The notes under the pieces are model-generated. The model had not been told where the DNA came from. It ran no database searches and saw only the letters and a program-made list of their open reading frames with translations. From the NCBI RefSeq assembly GCF_032917945.1, contig NZ_CP136624.1:2914001-2978000 (forward strand): a DNA stretch of 64,000 nt. Reading direction: 5' to 3'. This stretch comes from Bradyrhizobium sp. sBnM-33. Its GTDB lineage: Bacteria; Pseudomonadota; Alphaproteobacteria; Rhizobiales; Xanthobacteraceae. Position 1 is the stretch's first letter. The number at the start of each line of letters is the position of its first letter. Of the stretch, positions 58,513 through 64,000 are shown in pieces. The translations under genes were made by a program, and so were the position numbers.

Positions 58513-58618
58513 CCCGTCGTCCTGAGGAGCGCGGAGCGCGTCTCGAAGGATGAGCGGCCCGGCTAGTGGCCGTCGCCCTTCGAGGGCCGTGCTGCGCACA
58601 GCCGCCTCAGGGTGACGG
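58513..58618. repeat. Dispersed palindromic repeat, copy 2
   Basis: It shares CCTGAGGAGCGC, GAGCGCGTCTCGAAG and CCTTCGAGG with the element at 40290-40392 and ends CCTCAGGGTGACGG. It lies between the convergent tarD and GNAT genes. Each copy flanks a gene end, which is typical of noncoding repeats of this kind. Confidence 0.7.
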
Positions 58619-58662
58619 ATCACATCGATTCGGGCTTACTTCATTTTGGGATGTGCTGGCCA

Positions 58663-59094
58663 TCAACTCTCGGCCAACAGCCCCTTGTCGATGGCTGATT
58701 GCCGGTTCCTGAAGATTGCCATCGCTGTCTTCATCCGCAGGAAGCCAAACTTTGCATACAACGGCTCGCGGCCGGCGACCGCATAAAGGATTATCTTGGC
58801 GTGTCCTTGCGATTTGGCGAGCAGTCTTTCAATAAGTTGTTTTCCGAGACCAGTTCCCTGATGGCTCGGCAAAACCGCGACATCACAGAGATAGGCGCAA
58901 TCGCGTCCGTCAGCCAGAACACGGCCGGCGCCAACGAGCTGGCCGCCATCGCGGGCAAAGCAGCAGAACATGCTGTTGCCGAACACCAGTTCGAGATCGG
59001 CTGCATTCTTGTTGCCGAGCGGGGCGGCCCGATAGAGGGCTTCGAGTTCCTGCCAATCGACGTCGTCGCGGCTGTCGCTCCAAATGACCGTCAT
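58663..59094 (-). CDS. GNAT family N-acetyltransferase
   Basis: The 143-residue protein has the acetyl-CoA-binding pattern CDVAVLPSHQGTGLGKQLIERLL and a later YAVAGREPLYAKFGF, the typical GNAT fold. The substrate is unknown. It lies 22 nt after the malonyl-CoA decarboxylase stop, so it may share its promoter. Confidence 0.88.
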   Translation of the reverse strand: MTVIWSDSRDDVDWQELEALYRAAPLGNKNAADLELVFGNSMFCCFARDGGQLVGAGRVLADGRDCAYLCDVAVLPSHQGTGLGKQLIERLLAKSQGHAKIILYAVAGREPLYAKFGFLRMKTAMAIFRNRQSAIDKGLLAES

Positions 59095-59116
59095 CGCGAG
59101 GGGGCTCCGCGCCGTT

Positions 59117-60469
59117 CTACGAGAGCCGCATGTCCAGTAACCGCCGGCCTTCGGTCTTCAGCAGTTTCTTCACCGCACTTGATGCGGCGATCTCGCCCTG
59201 GTTGGCGTAGGCCTCGTGGTTCTTCTCGATGTCCTCGAGCCGGTAGAGGTAATTGACCATGATGCCGGCAGATTCCCGCAAGCCCTTGGGCGAGAGGTCG
59301 CCGAGCCAGTCGATCTTCTCCAGCCGTGCACCGTTGCCGATGTGGAAGCGGGCCACCGAATCGACCAGCCGGCCCTTCGGTGTGCGGGCTTTCAGGAAAT
59401 AATGCGCCGCCAGCGGCTCCAGCACAGCGCGCAATTGCGCGGTTAGTTCGGCATTCTCGAACCAGTCCGGCTTGTCGAGGCTTTCGAGCAGTATCCGCTC
59501 CTCGTCGCTCACCGGAACATCGTCGGCCTGTTTCAGCCATTGCATGAAGCCTGGCACCGGCGACAGCGTGATGAAGGTGTCGAGCTTCGGCAGTTCGCGC
59601 CGCAATTCCTCGACCACCTGCTTGATCAGGAAGCTGCCGAAGGAAATGCCGCCCAACCCTTTCTGCGTATTCGAGATCGAATAGAACACCGCGGTGCGCG
59701 CGCGTTCGATCGGCACCGGCTGCCGCTCGGCGGCGAGCAGCGGCGCGATCGCAGTCGGTATCGTCTCGGTCAGCGCGACCTCGACGAAGATCAGCGGTTC
59801 GTCGTTCAACTGGGGGTGGAAGAAGGCGTAACAACGCCGGTCGACGGGATCGATGCGGCGGCGCAAATCGTTCCAGTCGCGGATTTCGTGCACCGCTTCG
59901 TAACGAATGATTTGTTCCAGAATATTGGCTGGCGTCGACCAGTCTATCCTGCGCAGCACGAGAAATCCCCTGTTGAACCAAGAAGACAGCAAATGCACCA
60001 CGTCGCGATCGAGCGCGGCCAGATCCTTGTTGCCCTTCATCAGGGAAAGCAGGTCGGCGCGCATCGCCACCAAATCGCTGGTGCCGCCGGGCGCGCGGTT
60101 GAGCCGGCGGACCAATTCCTGCCGGCGCGGCTCGGAAGCAAAATGAAGGTCGCTGGCATCGCTGTCGTTGGGCTGGCTGCGCCAGTTCTCGATCGCCTGC
60201 GACAGCTTCTCGCGATCGGGACCGAAATTGCGCGCCAGCGCTTCGAAGAAGGCGAGCCGGCCGGCGGCGTCGAGGTCGTGGTAGCGATCGAGCACCTCGC
60301 GCGCCATCGCGGTGCCGGAAGCTTCGCCGCGGCCCGACAGCAGGGCTTCGCACAATTCGATCAGCTCCGAAGCGTTCTGGCCGTCGTCGGACGGTCCGGC
60401 CCGCCGCAGCAGCGTGCGGCCGCGTTCTGATATCGTCGCGAGAAGATCAGAGAAAAAGGCATTGGCCAT
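59117..60469 (-). CDS. matA: Malonyl-CoA decarboxylase
   Basis: The 450-residue protein matches the malonyl-CoA decarboxylase family: a helical N-terminal domain and a GNAT-like catalytic domain with the conserved SISNTQKGLGGISFGSFLIK (catalytic Ser) and FHIGNGARLEKIDWLGD (catalytic His) regions. It converts malonyl-CoA to acetyl-CoA. In rhizobia it often lies with matB and matC for malonate use; here neither is next to it. The open frame in another phase across this gene is a shadow. Confidence 0.92.
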   Translation of the reverse strand: MANAFFSDLLATISERGRTLLRRAGPSDDGQNASELIELCEALLSGRGEASGTAMAREVLDRYHDLDAAGRLAFFEALARNFGPDREKLSQAIENWRSQPNDSDASDLHFASEPRRQELVRRLNRAPGGTSDLVAMRADLLSLMKGNKDLAALDRDVVHLLSSWFNRGFLVLRRIDWSTPANILEQIIRYEAVHEIRDWNDLRRRIDPVDRRCYAFFHPQLNDEPLIFVEVALTETIPTAIAPLLAAERQPVPIERARTAVFYSISNTQKGLGGISFGSFLIKQVVEELRRELPKLDTFITLSPVPGFMQWLKQADDVPVSDEERILLESLDKPDWFENAELTAQLRAVLEPLAAHYFLKARTPKGRLVDSVARFHIGNGARLEKIDWLGDLSPKGLRESAGIMVNYLYRLEDIEKNHEAYANQGEIAASSAVKKLLKTEGRRLLDMRLS

Positions 60470-60634
60470 GTGGCGGGTCGAATCCAGCGGGGGTTTTGCG
60501 GAATTTTACATCGAATTTAGGCCGGTGCCGATCACAATCAAGATGAACGAGCGGCAGCCCCTTCGTTGAGCCATCGTCCTTGAATACTAGATTACCCGCT
60601 TCGCTGACAATGACGACAATACAATGTCACCGCC

Positions 60635-61444
60635 TCACTCCTTCCCGGCGAATTCCGTTGGTGTTTTGCCGGTAACCTGCCGGAAAGCATGGGAAAACGC
60701 CGGCACGCTGGCATAGCCCAAATCCGAGGCAAGCTGCTTGACGGACACGCTGGCATCCGTCGACAGCTTCTCGATCGCCGCTGCAATCCGGGCGCGCTGG
60801 CACCAGCTCTTGAAGCTCAATTGCGTCTCGGCCGAGAACAGCCGCGACAGCGTCCGCACCGAGGTGCCGACCTCGCGCGCCAGCGTTTCGATCTCATGAT
60901 CGCCGGTCGGGTCCGTCAGCACGATGTCCGCGGCGCGCCGGCAGCGCGGCTCCCGCGGCAGCGGGATGAAGGTCGCCGAATCTTCGGCCTGGTCGAGCTC
61001 CATAATGGCAAGTCGTAGCAGAAGCTCGGTTCGCTCGCGGTCGCCACGATCGTCGAACAAAGCCAGGATGGTCTGATGCAGCAGCGGCGACACCCGCACC
61101 ACGAATTCCGCATCCAGGCTGTGGCTGCGCACTTCGCGCTGCAGCCAGTCGAGTTCGAAATAGAGCGTCCGCATCTCGATATCGGCGAGCACGTCGATCG
61201 CATGCTCCGATAGCGCGGGCACCCATACCGCGCGGTCCGGCGGCACCAGCCAGCGACCCTTTGGCGTCGTCACCTGCATGGTGCCCTTCGCCGCATAGAC
61301 GAGCTGTGCCTCGCGGTGCATGTGGGTGTCGAGCCGGACGCCCTTCCGGTAGCTGTTGGCGATCATGTGGATGCCGTCGCCGGTCGAGATGCGGCGCCCG
61401 ATAATGGCGGCAATTGGCTTTTCGGCGATATTCATTGGCGACAT
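60635..61444 (-). CDS. AraC family regulator with cupin N-terminus
   Basis: The 269-residue protein has a cupin-like N-terminal part (THMHREAQLVYAAKGTM and PPDRAVWVPALSEHAIDV) and two C-terminal helix-turn-helix motifs (TLAREVGTSVRTLSRLF and DLGYASVPAFSHAFRQVTGKTP). The layout resembles E. coli NimR, which controls a divergent MFS transporter gene. Here an MFS gene is also divergent, 59 bp away. The inducer is unknown. ATG 61435 is an alternative start. Confidence 0.9.
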   Translation of the reverse strand: MSPMNIAEKPIAAIIGRRISTGDGIHMIANSYRKGVRLDTHMHREAQLVYAAKGTMQVTTPKGRWLVPPDRAVWVPALSEHAIDVLADIEMRTLYFELDWLQREVRSHSLDAEFVVRVSPLLHQTILALFDDRGDRERTELLLRLAIMELDQAEDSATFIPLPREPRCRRAADIVLTDPTGDHEIETLAREVGTSVRTLSRLFSAETQLSFKSWCQRARIAAAIEKLSTDASVSVKQLASDLGYASVPAFSHAFRQVTGKTPTEFAGKE

Positions 61445-61458
61445 CCCGTCAGGGCAAC

Positions 61459-61488
61459 CCCGTATAACCTATTTCGGAAAATTACGGG
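61459..61488. promoter_or_regulatory. Candidate operator between araC-type regulator and MFS gene
   Basis: The 59-bp divergent region has an inverted repeat, CCCGTA and TACGGG, separated by 18 bp (arms 61459-61464 and 61483-61488). Its position between a regulator and its probable target makes it a possible binding site. Confidence 0.4.
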
Positions 61489-61503
61489 ATTCGGGAATCG
61501 ACC

Positions 61504-62685
61504 ATGAACAGCCCCAGCCGGGTGATCACTTTCGTCAACGCCGCCCATTTCATCGACCATTATTCGATGCTGATCTTTGCCGCCGCCGTCATCATCATGG
61601 GCCCGGCGCTCGGCATGGCCTATTCGGAACTGTTGCCTTACGCGACCCCGGGTTTCGTTGCCTTCGGCGCTGGCTCGCTCGTCACCGGCTGGCTCGGCGA
61701 TCGCTGGAGCCGGCGCCACATGATGGTGATTTTCTTCTCAGGCATCGGCGCCTCGATGATCGCCGTCGGCTTCGTGCAGACGCCGCTGCAACTCGGCGCG
61801 GCGCTGCTGGCGATCGGCCTGTTCGCCTCGATCTATCATCCGGTCGGTACCGCAATGATCGTGTCCTATGCCGACAAACTCGGCCGCGAGATGGGCCTGA
61901 ACGGCGTCTGGGGCAATCTCGGCGTGGCGTCCTCGGCGCTGGTCACCGGCGTGATCGGGCAATATCTCGGCTGGCGCTGGGCCTTCATCGCGCCGGGAAT
62001 CGTCACGATCCTGATCGGCGTGGCCTTTGCGCTGATGGTGGTGCACGAGGACCGAACGGGCACCAGGCAGGCCGCAGCACAGGCGCGAGTGGCGAAAGAA
62101 GACATGTGGCGGGTGTTTTTGGCGCTTTTGATCGTGGTGATCGCGATATCCACGACGTTTAACGCCATCACCGTGGCGATGCCGAAACTGTTCGCCGAGC
62201 GGCTGGCCGGCCTGACCAACAGTCCGGCCCTGCTCGGGGTGATCGCGGCTGGCGTCTATGTGTTCGGCGCGATGACGCAGTACACCATCGGCAAGTTGAT
62301 CGACCATTACTCGCTGAAGACCGTGATGCTGCCGCTGTCGTTTCTGCTGGCGCCGTTCATGTATTTCGCGGCGACGCTGTCGAACCTGCCGCTGATTATC
62401 GCCTCCATCGGCATCGTGATGGGCGCGTTCGGTCAGGTCACCGTCAATGACGCCATGGTTGGCAAGTACACCACCGAGGAATGGCGCTCGCGCGCCTATT
62501 CGGTGCGCTACTTCGTCGGCTTCACCGCTGCCGGCGCCTCCGTCGCGCTGGTGGCCTGGCTCTATGAAAAGGGCGGTTTTGTCACCATGCTGCAGGCGTT
62601 CGGCGCGCTGTGCCTTTTGGTGATCGTGGCGGCGATCATCCTGCCGCAGGAGATCAAGGTACCGGCGGCGCAAACCGCGCCGTGA
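61504..62685 (+). CDS. MFS transporter
   Basis: The 393-residue protein has about 12 membrane-spanning stretches and the MFS loop GDRWSRRHMMV between TM2 and TM3. It looks like the Fsr/NimT/drug-efflux-type MFS subgroup. The divergent AraC-type gene probably regulates it. The substrate cannot be stated. The protein ends just before a stem-loop at 62725-62744. Confidence 0.9.
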   Translation: MNSPSRVITFVNAAHFIDHYSMLIFAAAVIIMGPALGMAYSELLPYATPGFVAFGAGSLVTGWLGDRWSRRHMMVIFFSGIGASMIAVGFVQTPLQLGAALLAIGLFASIYHPVGTAMIVSYADKLGREMGLNGVWGNLGVASSALVTGVIGQYLGWRWAFIAPGIVTILIGVAFALMVVHEDRTGTRQAAAQARVAKEDMWRVFLALLIVVIAISTTFNAITVAMPKLFAERLAGLTNSPALLGVIAAGVYVFGAMTQYTIGKLIDHYSLKTVMLPLSFLLAPFMYFAATLSNLPLIIASIGIVMGAFGQVTVNDAMVGKYTTEEWRSRAYSVRYFVGFTAAGASVALVAWLYEKGGFVTMLQAFGALCLLVIVAAIILPQEIKVPAAQTAP

Positions 62686-62724
62686 CATCACTAATCAATT
62701 GATCATGCGCCACTTTCCGTCATG

Positions 62725-62744
62725 GCCGGGCTTGCTTGCCCGGC
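62725..62744 (+). terminator. Possible hairpin terminator after MFS gene
   Basis: A perfect 7-bp GC-rich stem GCCGGGC / GCCCGGC with a 6-nt loop lies 40 bp after the stop. No T-run follows. The flank CCGTCATGGCC resembles the dispersed repeat family seen at 9521 and 57170. Confidence 0.4.
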
Positions 62745-62864
62745 GAAGCCTTTGCGTAGACGAGTCTCCGTGACGATTTGTTGCGGCGCAATAGCTCCGC
62801 CGTGCGGCCGTGAACTCAAACAGAACACTTGACCATCGCCACCCTCCTTGTGTGAGGTGCGCGC

Positions 62865-63281
62865 ATGACCCGAATCCGGCTTTTCCTGTTCATCATTGCG
62901 ATATTTATGCCGTCGCTGGCGGCGGCCCAGACCATGAAATTCGAGGAGGCCGCGGCCATGCTGGCCGCGAGCTGCGGCAAGGACATCGACGACAATTGCC
63001 GCGGCGTCAATCTCGACGCGACGCGCCTCAAGGAATGCCTGGGCCGCAACCAGGACGTGGTGTCGGCGAAGTGCAAGACCGATTATCCCCAGGCTCTTGG
63101 CGCCATCCAGCAGCGCATTACCGCGCGCACCTCCCTTGTGAAACTGTGCAATTGGGAATTGAACAAGCTTTGCGGCGAGGTTCGCCAGGATCCCGTCAAG
63201 GGCCTGCAATGCCTGTTGGAGTCCACCAAGAAGGCCACCCCCAACTGCAACAAGGCGATCAGCGCAGCGGGGTACCGCTGA
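62865..63281 (+). CDS. Secreted cysteine-rich (GLG1-like repeat) protein
   Basis: The 138-residue protein begins with a signal peptide (MTRIRLFLFIIAIFMPSLAAAQ). The rest has spaced cysteines (SCGKDIDDNC, KECLG, AKCKTD, LCNWELNKLCGEV, QCLLE and NCNKA), which resembles the cysteine-rich repeat of Golgi protein GLG1 found in some bacteria. It probably works in the periplasm; its function is unknown. Its stop shares one base with the next ATG (TGATG). Confidence 0.8.
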   Translation: MTRIRLFLFIIAIFMPSLAAAQTMKFEEAAAMLAASCGKDIDDNCRGVNLDATRLKECLGRNQDVVSAKCKTDYPQALGAIQQRITARTSLVKLCNWELNKLCGEVRQDPVKGLQCLLESTKKATPNCNKAISAAGYR

Positions 63282-63943
63282 TGCTTTGGGACGAAAAGTT
63301 GCGCGGCATCGGTCTCGTGCTGGGCGCCTTGGCTCTGTTTACCTTTCCGATGACGCCTGGGCGGACGCAAACCGCCATGTCGAGCGGGGACATCATTGAG
63401 AAGCTTGCCGTCGAAGCCGAGTCGGATATCGATTTGGCTGCGTTGCGCCAGCAGGCCGCCGACCGCATCAAGGCGAGAGCGGACGCCCAGCCGCAGAAGC
63501 GCCCGCCGATCGCGCCGCAACTGACGAAGCTGCCGCAAATCCGTGTCGACGTCGTGTTCGACCAGGATTCCTCCCTGATCCGGCCGGCCTCTTATCAGAC
63601 CATCGGCAGCATCGCGGACGCGCTCACAGATCCGAAGACGCGGCCCTATCGCTATCTGATCGTCGACCACGTCGAATCCGCCGGAAGGCGCGACCACAAT
63701 CTGATCCTGAGCCAGCGCCGCGCCGAATCGATCCGGGATGTGCTGGTGAACACCTTCAAGGTATCGCCGAAACGGCTTCAGGCGCTCGGTCTGGGTGAGG
63801 AACAGTTGCAGGATGTCAATCGTCCGGCGTCGCCCGCCAATGCGCGCGTCCAGATCATAGCGATCGGCAAGTTCGAAACGGCCGAGCCGGTAACGCCGGC
63901 TGCGGCTCCAAAAGGTGCGGCTGCGGCAAAAAAGAAACGCTGA
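63281..63943 (+). CDS. OmpA-like C-terminal domain protein
   Basis: The 220-residue protein has an N-terminal membrane or signal-like segment (GIGLVLGALALFTFPM) and an OmpA/MotB-type peptidoglycan-binding domain (about 75-190; VVFDQDSSLIRPASYQTIG and SQRRAESIRDVLVNTFKVS). It is probably anchored to the cell envelope and linked to peptidoglycan. I chose ATG 63281, which overlaps the preceding stop (TGATG), so the two are translationally coupled; the open frame continues far upstream in the wrong phase for the previous gene. Confidence 0.85.
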   Translation: MLWDEKLRGIGLVLGALALFTFPMTPGRTQTAMSSGDIIEKLAVEAESDIDLAALRQQAADRIKARADAQPQKRPPIAPQLTKLPQIRVDVVFDQDSSLIRPASYQTIGSIADALTDPKTRPYRYLIVDHVESAGRRDHNLILSQRRAESIRDVLVNTFKVSPKRLQALGLGEEQLQDVNRPASPANARVQIIAIGKFETAEPVTPAAAPKGAAAAKKKR

Positions 63944-64000
63944 TCATCCGTGAAGGGATGAATGCGACGCCAGCGATCGGCTGGGGAAGGAGCTCCCGAT

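Noticed and set aside
59091..60353. 420-codon open frame overlapping the malonyl-CoA decarboxylase gene
   Set aside because: It is a frame-shifted shadow, Arg-rich and without domains, on the same strand as the real gene.

Overview
The window is high-GC alphaproteobacterial DNA, most likely from Bradyrhizobium or a close relative in the Nitrobacteraceae. The strongest clue is a 389-residue enolase-superfamily protein (57293-58462) in which every catalytic residue of the Bradyrhizobium D-tartrate dehydratase falls at the expected number. A KdpE fragment, a TreS-maltokinase fusion, a Tal-Pgi fusion, a short Gnd, a PrkA/YeaH/SpoVR set, a PqqABCDE set, EcfG-type promoters and several families of intergenic palindromes fit the same assignment. 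I see no rRNA, tRNA, CRISPR array, prophage or insertion sequence. The region reads as core chromosome.

Layout. 1-5.7 kb: end of kdpE, a flavin-nucleotide-binding protein, a MocR regulator divergent from paiB and a LysE exporter, and an acyl-CoA synthetase. 5.8-9.5 kb: the two-component NHEJ system, ku and ligD, transcribed divergently. A perfect EcfG (general stress response) promoter faces ku, and a near-match overlapping it faces ligD. 9.7-10.4 kb: a tiny hydrophobic DUF3309 protein and a PHA-granule-region protein. 10.4-22.5 kb: a five-gene minus-strand operon, treS-mak, glgB, glgX, treZ, treY, whose junctions all lie within 4 nt. malQ and a GH15 gene run divergently from it, malQ behind a perfect EcfG promoter. 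Together these interconvert glycogen, maltodextrin and trehalose.

26.6-34.1 kb: a minus-strand sugar-phosphate operon (tal-pgi, gnd, zwf, pgl, gntK, HAD phosphatase) covering the oxidative pentose-phosphate pathway, entry of gluconate, and recycling through transaldolase and glucose-6-phosphate isomerase. 35.5-40.3 kb: prkA-yeaH-spoVR. 40.4-45.1 kb: a 2-oxoacid:acceptor oxidoreductase (KorAB type) with a GltD/NfnB-like flavoprotein that carries extra Fe-S clusters. 45.3-46.5 kb: a chromate transporter.

47.0-52.2 kb: a minus-strand PQQ operon, pqqA (a 26-residue precursor found by eye), pqqB, C, D and E, followed by a coupled proline-iminopeptidase-like hydrolase and an uncharacterised protein. 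On the plus strand next to it lie a PQQ-type sorbosone/sugar dehydrogenase and a di-haem cytochrome c, a plausible consumer of PQQ and its electron acceptor. 55-64 kb: amidase, glutathione peroxidase, DUF3297 protein, D-tartrate dehydratase, GNAT acetyltransferase, malonyl-CoA decarboxylase, a divergent AraC regulator and MFS transporter, and an overlapping pair encoding a secreted cysteine-rich protein and an OmpA-like protein.

The best leads are: stress-sigma promoters at the NHEJ and glycogen/trehalose loci; the hydrolase coupled to pqqE where a PqqA-processing peptidase might sit; the KorAB-flavoprotein complex; and an altered kinase loop in the TreS-maltokinase fusion together with the absence of glgE nearby. 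I found no clearly new defence or mobile system.
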